Shown: positions 1-8,617 of the stretch, piece by piece
Layout: the number at the start of each line of letters is the position of its first letter
Position numbering within the stretch: position 1 is the stretch's first letter
Assembly: GCF_000745315.1 (NCBI RefSeq)
Contig: NZ_JQNQ01000001.1
Location: 1,984,001 to 2,048,000, forward strand
Direction of reading: 5' to 3'
From: Salegentibacter sp. Hel_I_6
GTDB lineage: Bacteria > Bacteroidota > Bacteroidia > Flavobacteriales > Flavobacteriaceae
Length of the DNA: 64,000 nt
Program-made: the position numbers and the translations under genes
The notes under the pieces: generated by a model
The model's database searches: none
What the model was told of the DNA's origin: nothing
Seen by the model: only the letters and a program-made list of their open reading frames with translations

Positions 1-116
1 AGCCGTTCATTTACCCCAAGGCGGTCTTTGCTAACTTTAGCTTCAAACTTAACCTGGGCTTGTAAACCAATCCCGGTAAAAAATAAAATACTAAGAATTA
101 AAAATTTAAACTTCAT
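1..116 (-). CDS. batD: BatD family protein, N-terminal fragment
   Basis: Only the first 38 codons lie in the window; the gene runs off the left edge. The ATG at 114-116 opens a signal peptide (MKFKFLILSILFFTGIGLQA, then QVKFEAKVSKDRLGVNER). The mature start, with a VKFEA-K-S pattern, is what I know from BatD (oxygen-tolerance/BatD family), a periplasm-facing membrane-anchored protein. Position supports this: it follows batC in the order moxR, DUF58, unknown, batA, batB, batC, batD that is standard in Flavobacteriia. The gap to batC is 57 bases with no terminator seen, so it is probably co-transcribed. The identification rests on a short fragment plus context. Confidence 0.75.
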   Translation of the reverse strand, partial: MKFKFLILSILFFTGIGLQAQVKFEAKVSKDRLGVNER

Positions 117-173
117 CTATAAAATCCCTTTCTTTTGAGATATATGATTTTGGAAAGAAATGTATCAAAAATT

Positions 174-1055
174 CTACCAATCTTTTTCAGATTTAACCTT
201 GGCGCCTTTTTGTTTTTCTGCATTTATTTTATCCTGCACTTTTCTTTCTTCATTATTCATAGCTTCTAACAAGCTTTGTATTTGCTCTGGCGACAATTGT
301 CCTTGAGCAGGCTGCGGCTGTGGCTGGCCCTCTTCAGGCTCTTTATCCTGCTCTTCCTGATCTCCCTCGCCATCTTGTTCCTCCTGTTCCTCCTGGTCAC
401 CTTCCTTTTCTTCCTGGTCCTGATCCTGGTTATCCTGGTCTCCTTCATTATCACCCTCACCCTGGTCTTGTTGCTCCTCCTTGTTTTCCTGGTCCTGGTT
501 TTCATCCTGATTCTCCTGGTCCTGGTTTTCATCATCCTGGTTCTCATCATCACCACCATCCTGATTATCATCCTGTTCTTGTTCCTGCTCCAGCATTTTT
601 TTTGCTAATGCTAAATTATAACGGGTTTCATCATCTGTAGGATTATTTCTTAAAGCATCTTTGTAAGCTTCTACGGCTTCCTGATATCTTTTTTGATTCA
701 TATAAGCATTCCCAAGATTATGGTTCGCCTTGTGTTTGGCTATTTTTGTTTCGGCAATCTCCGCTGCCTGTTTGTATCGCTGTGTGGCTTGCGGTGCATT
801 GTCACGGGTATAATACATATTTCCCATATTGTATCTCGCATCGCTATTCTCAGGATCTTTGGCAATAGCTTTTCTATAGGCGGCTTCTGCTTTCGGGAAA
901 TCGTTTTCTCCCAAAGCGGCATCGGCTTCCTGCATAAATTCCCCTGCTTCTTTTTTAGCTTTCTCCAGTTCTTTATCTTGCTGTTGAGCAACGACAGGAA
1001 ATATGAGCAACAAGCCGAATATCACAAATAATATGTTAGTTGAAAAACCTCTCAT
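174..1055 (-). CDS. batC: BatC: TPR protein with long acidic Gln/Glu/Asp/Asn-rich tail
   Basis: The 293-residue protein starts with a signal peptide (about residues 1-23, ending VAQQQ), so it acts in the periplasm. Residues about 35-150 form three TPR units (DFPKAEAAYRKAIAKDPENS, a second unit around YNMGNMYYTRDN, and YQEAVEAYKDALRNNP), a protein-binding scaffold. Residues about 155-262 are almost only E, D, Q, N, G and P, an extreme acidic low-complexity segment. A short basic end (about 264-293) follows. It lies 4 bases after batB and is co-transcribed with it. BatC-type TPR proteins are thought to work with the vWA proteins BatA and BatB and with MoxR; the exact role is not settled in any organism. 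Confidence 0.85.
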   Translation of the reverse strand: MRGFSTNILFVIFGLLLIFPVVAQQQDKELEKAKKEAGEFMQEADAALGENDFPKAEAAYRKAIAKDPENSDARYNMGNMYYTRDNAPQATQRYKQAAEIAETKIAKHKANHNLGNAYMNQKRYQEAVEAYKDALRNNPTDDETRYNLALAKKMLEQEQEQDDNQDGGDDENQDDENQDQENQDENQDQENKEEQQDQGEGDNEGDQDNQDQDQEEKEGDQEEQEEQDGEGDQEEQDKEPEEGQPQPQPAQGQLSPEQIQSLLEAMNNEERKVQDKINAEKQKGAKVKSEKDW

Positions 1056-1059
1056 TAGA

Positions 1060-2106
1060 TCACTCCTCTGTTTTTCTTTTCTCGTTGAATAAATTCAGTT
1101 TTCTTATCCAGCCGGTTTTTCTTTCCAGCATAAATACATCCAGCAATAACAAAAAGATTGCCAAACCTACAAACCATTGAAATTGCGATTTATAATCGGC
1201 AAATTGCTTTGCTTCAAATTCTGTTTTTTCAATATTCTGAAGCGCTTCCTGTACCTTTTCGGTAACTTCTGAAGTTACGCTTCCATCAATATACTCTCCG
1301 TTTGTTTCTTCTGCAATTTGTTTAAGTACTTCTGCATCCAATTTGGTAACAACGGTTTCACCCTGATTATCTTTTTTGTAATTCTGCACTACGCCATTTC
1401 TTTTTATGGGAATTGGCCCTCCTTTAGCAGTCCCCACACCAATAGTATAAATCTGGATACCGGCATCTGCAGCTTTTTCTGCCATATCTTCGGCATTACC
1501 CTCGTGATCTTCCCCATCACTAAGAATAAACATTACCCGGTTGGTTTGCTGATTATCGTCAAAAAAACCTGTAGCAAGGTCTATGGCATCTCCAATGGCA
1601 GTGCCCTGTGAAGAAAGCATATCGGTATTTAAACTTTCCAGAAACATCTTTGCAGAGCCATAATCTGTGGTAATAGGTAACTGCGGGAAAGCGCTCCCTG
1701 CGTAGGCGATAATTCCAACACGGTCACTCCCAAGGTTTCCTATAATTTGTCTTACCAACTGCTTAGATTTTTCTAATCTATTTGGAGCTATATCTTCAGC
1801 CTCCATACTTTTTGAAACGTCTATAGCGAAAACAATATCTACACCTTCCCGTTTCACGGTTTCCAGCTGTGAGCCCACTTTAGGATTTACCAATCCCAAA
1901 ACCACACTACTCAGTGCCAAAAGTATTAGCAAAAGTTTTAAGAATGGCTTAAAAGAAGATCGGTTGGGAGCAAGGAAGCTTAGCAACGGCGGCTGGGCAA
2001 ATCTTGATCTTGCCCGTTTTTGCCAGATCCTAAAAACCAGGTACAGCACAATTACCGCTGGAATAAGCAGCAAAAGCCATAAATATATTTTCTCTTCTAA
2101 GATCAT
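1060..2106 (-). CDS. batB: BatB: membrane-anchored vWA domain protein
   Basis: The 348 residues hold two N-terminal membrane segments (about 8-25 and 55-73), a von Willebrand A domain and a C-terminal membrane segment (about 315-333, WFVGLAIFLLLLDVFML). The metal-ion-dependent adhesion site is intact: DVSKS at 96-100, then a Thr and an Asp in TAIGDA and LSDGED. The vWA domain should face the periplasm. The gene lies 20 bases after batA and 4 bases before batC. It is a paralogue of batA just upstream. Bat proteins were named for aerotolerance in Bacteroides fragilis; in many bacteria MoxR/vWA pairs act as chaperones or envelope-stress factors. The family call is secure, the function inferred. 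Confidence 0.9.
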   Translation of the reverse strand: MILEEKIYLWLLLLIPAVIVLYLVFRIWQKRARSRFAQPPLLSFLAPNRSSFKPFLKLLLILLALSSVVLGLVNPKVGSQLETVKREGVDIVFAIDVSKSMEAEDIAPNRLEKSKQLVRQIIGNLGSDRVGIIAYAGSAFPQLPITTDYGSAKMFLESLNTDMLSSQGTAIGDAIDLATGFFDDNQQTNRVMFILSDGEDHEGNAEDMAEKAADAGIQIYTIGVGTAKGGPIPIKRNGVVQNYKKDNQGETVVTKLDAEVLKQIAEETNGEYIDGSVTSEVTEKVQEALQNIEKTEFEAKQFADYKSQFQWFVGLAIFLLLLDVFMLERKTGWIRKLNLFNEKRKTEE

Positions 2107-2126
2107 TAAACTTATATTTCCATTTT

Positions 2127-3131
2127 TTAAATAAAGCCTCTGAACACTGTGTATCTCAAGAGTACTTCAAAAAGCAGTAATCCTATTGCCAATAAAGCAT
2201 AAGGCCTAAATTTTTCAGTATAATTATAATATCTGAATTCTTCAATTTCAGATTTTTCGAGGCTGTCTATTTCTTCATAAATTTCTTCCAGCTTTTCATT
2301 ATTAGTGGCCCTAAAATATTTTCCACCGGTATCTGATGCTATTTGTTGCAATAAAGCCTCATCTATTTCTACTTTTTGCACACCATATTGAAATTTTCCG
2401 TTAGCTAAAACATTAACAGGCGTTAGTGCGTTTCCATTACTTCCCACTCCAATGGTATAGGTTTTTATCCCAAACTCTACGGCGAGCTCACTGGCGATTT
2501 TTGGATCAATAAACCCGGAATTGTTAACTCCATCAGTTAATAAAATTATCACCTTACTCTCTGCATCACTATCTTTTAATCGGTTTACCGCTGTGGCTAA
2601 TCCCGAACCAATTGCCGTACCGTTTTGCAAAATATTACTGTATTCAATTTCTTCAATTGCACGCAGCGCAATGCTTTTATCACTGGTAATAGGCGTTTTT
2701 GTAAAACTTTCGCCGGCGAAAAGTACAAGACCAATCCTATCGGTTGGCCTATTTTCAATAAATTCTGCTCCTACTTCTTTTACAGATTCTAATCGGTTAG
2801 GTTCAAAATCCCTGGCTAGCATACTGGCAGATACATCTATAGCCATTATAATATCTATTCCTCTAATGTTGCTACTTTGCGTAGTAACATCTACCGTCCT
2901 TGGGCGTGCCATTGCTACCACTAAAAAAGCCAGCGCTAGCAAGCGAAGTACAAAAAGCACCGGTTTTAATTTTGAAAGCATCGATTGCTTTACCTTAAAA
3001 CCTTTTACGCTAGACATTCTTAGCTCTGGCGTTTGCTGTTTACGTTTCCAGAAATACCAGGCTGTTGCCGGCAAAAGCAGCAATAACAACCAGAAAAATT
3101 CTGGATTCTCGAATGTATAATTAGCAAACAT
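2127..3131 (-). CDS. batA: BatA: membrane-anchored vWA domain protein
   Basis: I start this gene at the ATG at 3129-3131 (334 residues, MFANYTFENPEFFW); a TTG one codon upstream is less likely. The ATG overlaps the TGA of the preceding gene by one base (TGATG), which implies translational coupling. Two membrane segments (about 12-28 and 58-75) precede a vWA domain with MIDAS motif DVSAS near residue 99, and a third segment lies near the C-terminus (LLAIGLLLFEVLLRYTVF). BatA and BatB are paralogues that probably form a periplasmic vWA complex with the downstream TPR protein and the MoxR ATPase. Family assignment is secure; the biochemical role is not established. Confidence 0.9.
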   Translation of the reverse strand: MFANYTFENPEFFWLLLLLLPATAWYFWKRKQQTPELRMSSVKGFKVKQSMLSKLKPVLFVLRLLALAFLVVAMARPRTVDVTTQSSNIRGIDIIMAIDVSASMLARDFEPNRLESVKEVGAEFIENRPTDRIGLVLFAGESFTKTPITSDKSIALRAIEEIEYSNILQNGTAIGSGLATAVNRLKDSDAESKVIILLTDGVNNSGFIDPKIASELAVEFGIKTYTIGVGSNGNALTPVNVLANGKFQYGVQKVEIDEALLQQIASDTGGKYFRATNNEKLEEIYEEIDSLEKSEIEEFRYYNYTEKFRPYALLAIGLLLFEVLLRYTVFRGFI

Positions 3132-4762
3132 CAATTAGCCTGGTTTTTCAATTCTATAGAATTCTCTATTCGTTGTAAAATTTCTTCAGCATACTCATCA
3201 TCTTCATCAAACACCACCATAATTTGCTGGAAACCGCCATTTGCACCAAAATTAAGAATAGCATACTCCTTTTCTATGGGGCCTCCGGTAATAGGATTTT
3301 CAAGATTAAAAGTTCCAAAAACCTTAATGCCTTTTGTGCTATTTATGGTAGAAAATTCTTCTTCTTTCATTATAATATTTCGCGCACCTTGAGATTCCAG
3401 GTTTTCGTAAATCCCATCTACTGCTTTCTCTAGATCAAAATCTCCCTGCGGATTCACCGGGCCGGTAATAAGCAAAGTATATAAATTACCTTCTAAAGTT
3501 CCAGCATCAAAGGTTTCACTCCCCAGCAACATTTCCTGTAGCTCATCTCCTCTTTTTACATCGTGCCTTACTAAAACTTCGGGTGTGGTAATGGTAACGG
3601 TTGGAGTACCATATTCACTTTTAATCCAATCGCCTTCAAGCAATTCCCTGGTTTCATTCCCAAATACTGAATCCTTTACGAAACCGAAACCTTTAGTGTT
3701 TACCAAAATGGTTACGACTACAATTCCCAGAATGAGAATGCCGCCAATAACCGCAATAATTCTTCTTTTTCTTCTCTTTAAAAGTTTTTCCCTACGATAA
3801 TTTTCATCCTGCATCAATTCTTCCTCAGTAGGTTCAGGAACCACCTGCCTAATGTCTTTAATTAAATGCTCTACTTTGGTACGATCGCTTTTTGCGGTAA
3901 TTACATCGGGTCTGGAATTGGCAAATTTGGCCAAATCGGCTCGTTTTAATAATTGCTGAAGGTTATCTATAGATTTATCTTTCAGGCTTAACTCTCCAGA
4001 TTGTTTTCTTAATTCCAGGTAAGCGATAAGTTCTGAAGTTGTACTCTCCAGCGCCCTGTCGTAGATTTTTCTGTCCAGATATTTTCTTACAATAAATGCA
4101 AGCTGAGAATAATATTCCTTGATTTCCCGGTCTTGCAATAAAGAGGAGTTATCCAATTGCTTAAGCTCGAACATCGCCTGTTCATAAGGAGGTAGTTCGG
4201 GTTCAGCCTCTTTCCTTTTCTTTCTTCTTCGGAAAAAATAAAATGCTACACCTAATAAAATTAATACTGCCAATAACCACCAAACCCAGTTTGGAATGCT
4301 AAAAGCTTTAGGAACATCTACCGCAGGTTTTATAGGATACATTTTTTGTCGGGTAGTATCTACCTGAACATCGGCAACCTCAACTCTAAAAGAATCGGTT
4401 AAATATTCCCGATTCTGAATAATAATTTTTTGCTGCGGAATAGTGTAAACTCCTGAATCGAATTGGGTAAGCGAATATTTTTTTATAAGCCTAAAACGAT
4501 CTTCTACCGTCGTGGTATCGGCACCTAAAGACTCTACCATTTCCATTGGGTCAAAGGTTTGCCCTTCAGGGAAAATCACCAAATTGGTAGAATCGGTTTC
4601 AACTTCAATACTAAAAATAACCTGCTCCCCGATCTTGATAGAAGTGGAGTCCAATCTAGTATTTATATTGGGTTCCTGGGTAAAACCCTGAAATGATAAC
4701 AACAGAAAAAGCAGCATAACCGCCACTTTATAAGTTTCTAATGTTGAAATTCTATTGTTCAT
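3131..4762 (-). CDS. Membrane protein of the Bat operon, unknown function
   Basis: The 543 residues show a signal peptide or signal anchor (about 14-28), an extracytoplasmic domain of about 120 residues that looks beta-rich and BatD-like (TRLDSTSIKIGEQVIFSIEV, KKYSLTQFDSGVYTIPQQ), a membrane helix at about 159-176 (NWVWWLLAVLILLGVAFYFF) followed by RRRKKRK, a charged cytoplasmic region, a second helix at about 336-352 and a second extracytoplasmic domain of about 190 residues. It fills the slot between the DUF58 gene and batA that a similar unnamed protein occupies in other Flavobacteriia. It sits 5 bases after the DUF58 gene and overlaps batA by one base. I do not recognise the C-terminal domain; assignment of the N-terminal part to the BatD group is inference. 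Confidence 0.6.
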   Translation of the reverse strand: MNNRISTLETYKVAVMLLFLLLSFQGFTQEPNINTRLDSTSIKIGEQVIFSIEVETDSTNLVIFPEGQTFDPMEMVESLGADTTTVEDRFRLIKKYSLTQFDSGVYTIPQQKIIIQNREYLTDSFRVEVADVQVDTTRQKMYPIKPAVDVPKAFSIPNWVWWLLAVLILLGVAFYFFRRRKKRKEAEPELPPYEQAMFELKQLDNSSLLQDREIKEYYSQLAFIVRKYLDRKIYDRALESTTSELIAYLELRKQSGELSLKDKSIDNLQQLLKRADLAKFANSRPDVITAKSDRTKVEHLIKDIRQVVPEPTEEELMQDENYRREKLLKRRKRRIIAVIGGILILGIVVVTILVNTKGFGFVKDSVFGNETRELLEGDWIKSEYGTPTVTITTPEVLVRHDVKRGDELQEMLLGSETFDAGTLEGNLYTLLITGPVNPQGDFDLEKAVDGIYENLESQGARNIIMKEEEFSTINSTKGIKVFGTFNLENPITGGPIEKEYAILNFGANGGFQQIMVVFDEDDEYAEEILQRIENSIELKNQAN

Positions 4763-4767
4763 TGTTT

Positions 4768-5634
4768 TTAACCTCTTCTTTTAAAATAACCCAGCAATTT
4801 TTTTACATAACTCTCGTCTACGCGATTATTGATCACCCCAGCGCCACTAAGCGTAAAACTTTCATTAAAATAAGCCGATCTCTCCCGGTAGTGTTTTGCG
4901 TAATTATTTCTAACCGATTTTGAACCGGTATTAACAGTTACATATTCGCCACTTTCCTCATCCAACATTTGTACCAGTCCTAAATTTGGAATTTCTTCTT
5001 CGGCAGGATCGTAAACTCTAATTCCTGTGACATCATGTTTATTACCGGCAATTTTTAAAGTTTGCTGATAATCATCATCCATAAAGTCTGAAAGCATAAA
5101 GACAATCGCCTTTTTCTTCATAACATTAGAGAGATATTTTATGGCAGCAGCGATATCGGTTTTCTTAGATTTAGGCTTAAACTCTATTAATTCCCTAATA
5201 ATTCGTAGTACGTGATACCTTCCTTTTTTAGGGGGAATATAAAGTTCTATTTGATCTGAAAAAAGCATCAGCCCAATCTTATCGTTGTTTTGTGTAGCCG
5301 AAAAAGCTAAAGTTGCAGCAATTTCAGTAATCACATCTTTTTTAAGCTGATTTTGTGTTCCGAAGAATTCTGAACCTGAAACATCTACCATAAGCATCAT
5401 GGTAAGCTCCCGTTCTTCTTCAAAAACCTTGATAAAAGGTTCATTGTAACGAGCGGTAACATTCCAGTCTATATTTCTAACATCGTCGCCAAATTGATAC
5501 TGCCGTACTTCACTAAAAGTCATCCCGCGACCTTTAAAAGTAGAATGATATTCCCCACCAAAAACGTGATCGCTCAAACGCCGGGTTTTTATTTCAATCT
5601 TTCTTACTTTTTTTAAAAGCTCTTTGGTATCCAT
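4768..5634 (-). CDS. DUF58 (vWA-like) protein of the Bat operon
   Basis: The 288 residues carry the DUF58 signature near 40-60 (FSEVRQYQFGDDVRNIDWNV) followed by a vWA-like fold (MVDVSGS near 100, LSDFMDDDY near 180). There is no signal peptide or membrane helix, so it is cytoplasmic. DUF58 proteins are nearly always coded next to a MoxR ATPase and are taken as its partner. Here the gene lies 66 bases after moxR and 5 bases before the next gene, in one transcription unit. The family call is certain; the role in metal insertion or protein maturation is an inference from MoxR systems in general. Confidence 0.88.
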   Translation of the reverse strand: MDTKELLKKVRKIEIKTRRLSDHVFGGEYHSTFKGRGMTFSEVRQYQFGDDVRNIDWNVTARYNEPFIKVFEEERELTMMLMVDVSGSEFFGTQNQLKKDVITEIAATLAFSATQNNDKIGLMLFSDQIELYIPPKKGRYHVLRIIRELIEFKPKSKKTDIAAAIKYLSNVMKKKAIVFMLSDFMDDDYQQTLKIAGNKHDVTGIRVYDPAEEEIPNLGLVQMLDEESGEYVTVNTGSKSVRNNYAKHYRERSAYFNESFTLSGAGVINNRVDESYVKKLLGYFKRRG

Positions 5635-5700
5635 CAGGAAGCGGTTGTGTTTTACACAGCAATTAATTGGAAAATGCGAAAATCAAGTAACCTACAAGGT

Positions 5701-6705
5701 TTATGGAACTTCTATCTCGTTTACAATTTTATGCACAATATCTTCTGAAGTTATATTTTCGGCTTCAGCCTCGTAAGTAATTCCTATTCTATGGCGAAGT
5801 ACATCTAAAACCACCGCTCTAACATCTTCTGGAATTACATAACCACGACGTTTTATAAAAGCATAGCATTTTGAAGCCCGCGCAAGGTTAATACTTCCCC
5901 TTGGTGAAGCGCCGAAACTTATTAAAGGCTTTAGATCTTTTAAATTATATTTTTCAGGATTACGAGTAGCAAAAATAATATCAAGGATATATTTTTCAAT
6001 TTTCTCATCCATATAAACTTCCCTGGCAGCTTGTTGTGCACGTAAAATTTGCTCAATGCTCACCACCGGATTAACCTTTGGAAATTCCCCTCTTAAATTA
6101 GCGCGCATAATTAACTGTTCGTCGTTAATTTCGGGATAATCTATTACGGTTTTCAGCATAAAACGGTCTACCTGGGCTTCTGGCAAAGGATAAGTTCCCT
6201 CCTGCTCTACGGGGTTTTGCGTTGCCATTACAAGAAAAGGTTTATCTAAAATAAAGGTCTCTTCTCCAATAGTTACCTGCTTCTCCTGCATTGCTTCCAG
6301 CAAAGCCGATTGTACTTTGGCTGGAGCCCTGTTAATCTCATCGGCAAGGACAAAATTTGCAAAAATGGGTCCTTTTTTAATACTGAAATCATTCAGTTTC
6401 ATATTGTAGATCATGGTACCCACAACATCTGCGGGCAAAAGATCTGGTGTAAACTGAATTCTACTAAAACTACCGTGAACGGCTTGCGAAAGCGTATTTA
6501 TTGCGAGGGTTTTTGCCAAACCAGGAACACCTTCGAGCAGAATATGACCCTGCCCTAATAAACCAATAAGCAATCGCTCCATCATATGCTTTTGCCCAAC
6601 GATTACTTTATTAACTTCGGTATTTAGTAAATCTACAAAAGCACTTTCCCTCTCTATTTTCTCATTTAAACTAGCAATATCTACAGAGGTGTTGTTTTCT
6701 ATCAT
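5701..6705 (-). CDS. moxR: MoxR family AAA+ ATPase
   Basis: The 334 residues form a MoxR-type AAA+ ATPase: Walker A GVPGLAKT at 59-66, Walker B in FVLADEINRAP, sensor 1 in MATQNPVEQEGTYPLPEAQ and the C-terminal lid (FGASPRGSINLARASKCYAF). It is the first gene of the minus-strand run leading to batD and probably the ATP-driven chaperone of the system, acting in the cytoplasm on the DUF58 and Bat vWA proteins. It starts 135 bases after the DUF4382 gene, with a strong terminator in between (6785-6814), so a promoter should lie in 6706-6784. I saw no clear TAnnTTTG box there. Confidence 0.93.
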   Translation of the reverse strand: MIENNTSVDIASLNEKIERESAFVDLLNTEVNKVIVGQKHMMERLLIGLLGQGHILLEGVPGLAKTLAINTLSQAVHGSFSRIQFTPDLLPADVVGTMIYNMKLNDFSIKKGPIFANFVLADEINRAPAKVQSALLEAMQEKQVTIGEETFILDKPFLVMATQNPVEQEGTYPLPEAQVDRFMLKTVIDYPEINDEQLIMRANLRGEFPKVNPVVSIEQILRAQQAAREVYMDEKIEKYILDIIFATRNPEKYNLKDLKPLISFGASPRGSINLARASKCYAFIKRRGYVIPEDVRAVVLDVLRHRIGITYEAEAENITSEDIVHKIVNEIEVP

Positions 6706-6784
6706 TTTATGCGTATTAAAGACCTTAAATTCGTGGCCGCAAATTGGAAAATTATTAGCGTTTAGGCTGTTAATGTATGGTTAA

Positions 6785-6814
6785 AAAACAAAAAAGCGGC
6801 TAAAAATAGCCGCT
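6785..6814 (-). terminator. Intrinsic terminator after the DUF4382 gene
   Basis: Inverted repeat AGCGGCTA (6795-6802) / TAGCCGCT (6807-6814) with a 4-base loop. On the minus strand it is followed by a T-rich run, so it ends the DUF4382 transcript. The plus strand also has a T-run after the stem, so it may work in both directions. Confidence 0.85.
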
Positions 6815-6840
6815 CTTTTTTTATAAGGGAAAAATTGGGG

Positions 6841-7647
6841 TTATTCCAAATAAATTGTTTCAAGATCAACAGCACCACCTTCACCTACTTTTACGTTGTC
6901 CTTATCTTTAGCTTCCAACCCAGTTTCAGCATCTGGAGTAATGGTTACCTGGTAAGTTCCAGCCGGAACACCGTGGAGTACAAAATTTCCTGACTCATCG
7001 GTATACGCCGAAATAATATGGCTTGCACTCTGCGCTTTCACCAAACTTTGAAAGTTTGTAGGATGTACTTTCCCCATAATTGATCCGGTATTAGCCATAG
7101 CCGACATTCTTATTACAGGTTTAAGAATGTAACCACCATTCCCGGTTTTCACGATAGATCCATCAACATCAAAATCTAAAAGGTATTCATACTGCTCTCC
7201 TGCTTCAAGTTCTTGCTGCACATTTAGTTTTAAACCAGATTGTTGTGCACTTGGAGTAGCCATAGGGTTTTCTTCTCCATCAATTACAACAACATTGTCT
7301 GGCCCTAAAACCAATCTTATTTGATCAAGGTAACCTGCAGGAATTTCAGCATCTACCAATAATTGCGATACACCGCCGGTTAATTGCAAAAGATCATAAC
7401 GCCCGGTTTCTACATTAGAAAGACTTTCCCATTCGGCTTCTTCCTGGCCAACGGCGGCTTCGGTTTTAATCATTACATCCTGTACATCTACCCAAACATG
7501 ATCGTAATCTCCGGGAGCATCTGTCATTCTCACAGTTAGTTGAGCATAACCTTCTTCTGGGCCGTTGGTATCATCATCATTACAACTGGTAAATCCAAAA
7601 GCAATTAGTGTTGCCATTAGAAGGCTTTTTAGCTTTAGGTTCTTCAT
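6841..7647 (-). CDS. DUF4382 domain lipoprotein
   Basis: I start at the second Met (7647; 268 residues, MKNLKLKSLLMATLIAFGFT); an ATG four codons upstream (7659) is also possible. The signal ends in a lipobox (GFTSC, then NDDD), so it is a lipoprotein. Residues about 35-180 match DUF4382 (YAQLTVRMTDAPGDYDHVWV). The last 80 residues look like a carboxypeptidase-regulatory-like beta-sandwich (GSIMGKVHPTNFQSLVKAQS, then ISAYTDESGNFVLHGVPAGT). Function is unknown; such proteins are common on Bacteroidota surfaces. It is a single gene with its own terminator. The region 7648-7816 between it and the divergent SDR gene must hold both promoters, but I see no clear consensus box. Confidence 0.8.
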   Translation of the reverse strand: MKNLKLKSLLMATLIAFGFTSCNDDDTNGPEEGYAQLTVRMTDAPGDYDHVWVDVQDVMIKTEAAVGQEEAEWESLSNVETGRYDLLQLTGGVSQLLVDAEIPAGYLDQIRLVLGPDNVVVIDGEENPMATPSAQQSGLKLNVQQELEAGEQYEYLLDFDVDGSIVKTGNGGYILKPVIRMSAMANTGSIMGKVHPTNFQSLVKAQSASHIISAYTDESGNFVLHGVPAGTYQVTITPDAETGLEAKDKDNVKVGEGGAVDLETIYLE

Positions 7648-7816
7648 CTGTCTTTTCATAAATAGGTTTATTAATTGTTAGAACAGGGAAAACGCAGCGT
7701 AGTTGATTAAATTTTATATCAGACTTTATATTAACTAAATTTAACAGGAATTTAAATTGCATATGTAAACCCAAGCTACTTACTTGTAGGTACTTTAAGC
7801 TTTAGAAAAACACTAT

Positions 7817-8566
7817 ATGAAAACTGCATTAATTACCGGAGCTACCAGCGGAATTGGTAGAGCTACTGCCAATACCCTTGCCAGGGAAGGAATAAATCTA
7901 ATTCTATGCGGAAGAAGAGAAGAGCGACTAGCTGAATTGAAAAAAGAATTATCTAAACGAGTGGCAGTTTATACACTTTGCTTTGACGTTCAGGATAAAG
8001 AACAGGTATTTAGCAAAATAGAAAGTCTTCCAGAGAAATTTCAAAAGATAGATATTCTCATCAATAATGCAGGAAATGCGCACGGTTTGAATCCCATCCA
8101 GGATGGAGATATAGATGATTGGGATGCGATGCTCGATATTAACGTAAAGGGGCTACTATATGTTAGCAAAGCAATTTTCCCGAAAATGATAAATCAAGGC
8201 GCCGGGCATATTATTAATATTGGTTCTACCGCCGGGAAAGAAGTTTACCCCAACGGGAATGTTTACTGTGCCAGCAAATATGCCGTAGACGCCTTAAACC
8301 AGGCTATGCGAATAGACCTTAACAAACATGGAATTAGAGTTGGAGCCGTGAACCCAGGACTTACCCAAACCGAATTTAGCGAAGTAAGATTTAAAGGGGA
8401 TACAGAAAAAGCCAAAAGTGTTTACGAAGGTTTTCAAGCTTTACGGCCGGAAGATATTGCAGATATTATTCGGTTCGTAGTAACCCGTCCATATCATGTG
8501 AATATTGCAGATTTAGTGGTGATGCCAACAGCGCAGGCGAATAGCACCACGGTGAATAAAGAATAG
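7817..8566 (+). CDS. SDR family NAD(P)-dependent oxidoreductase (YdfG-like)
   Basis: The 249 residues are a classical short-chain dehydrogenase: cofactor motif TGATSGIG at 7-14, NNAG near 88, catalytic Ser in NIGSTAGKE and YCASK (Tyr/Lys), with PG after the active site. The GRREERL segment after the second beta strand has Arg residues typical of NADP(H) use. It most resembles the YdfG group, which oxidises L-allo-threonine, serine and 3-hydroxy acids, but the substrate cannot be read from sequence. It stands alone, divergent from the DUF4382 gene and 51 bases before the AlbA_2 gene, with a hairpin repeat between them. Confidence 0.88.
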   Translation: MKTALITGATSGIGRATANTLAREGINLILCGRREERLAELKKELSKRVAVYTLCFDVQDKEQVFSKIESLPEKFQKIDILINNAGNAHGLNPIQDGDIDDWDAMLDINVKGLLYVSKAIFPKMINQGAGHIINIGSTAGKEVYPNGNVYCASKYAVDALNQAMRIDLNKHGIRVGAVNPGLTQTEFSEVRFKGDTEKAKSVYEGFQALRPEDIADIIRFVVTRPYHVNIADLVVMPTAQANSTTVNKE

Positions 8567-8584
8567 ATAAAAACTAAAAAAGAA

Positions 8585-8607
8585 GATTTCCGCCTTCGCG
8601 GAAATGA
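8585..8607. repeat. Short hairpin repeat (REP-like)
   Basis: TTTCCGC (8587-8593) / GCGGAAA (8598-8604) close a CTTC loop, followed by TGACGAGG. The layout (stem, CTTC loop, TGAC) is that of short palindromes scattered between Bacteroidota genes; a sister copy lies at 61990-62009. There is no T-run, so it is not a good terminator. Confidence 0.5.
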
Positions 8608-8617
8608 CGAGGTTTCC

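Noticed and set aside
276..608. Long hydrophobic ORFs on the plus strand opposite BatC
   Set aside because: They are the complement of the acidic low-complexity tail; the leucine/valine-rich product is an artefact of the repeated GAC/GAG codons.
2521..3120. 199-residue plus-strand ORF opposite batA
   Set aside because: It is fully antisense to a well-conserved vWA gene and has no recognisable domain or start signal.
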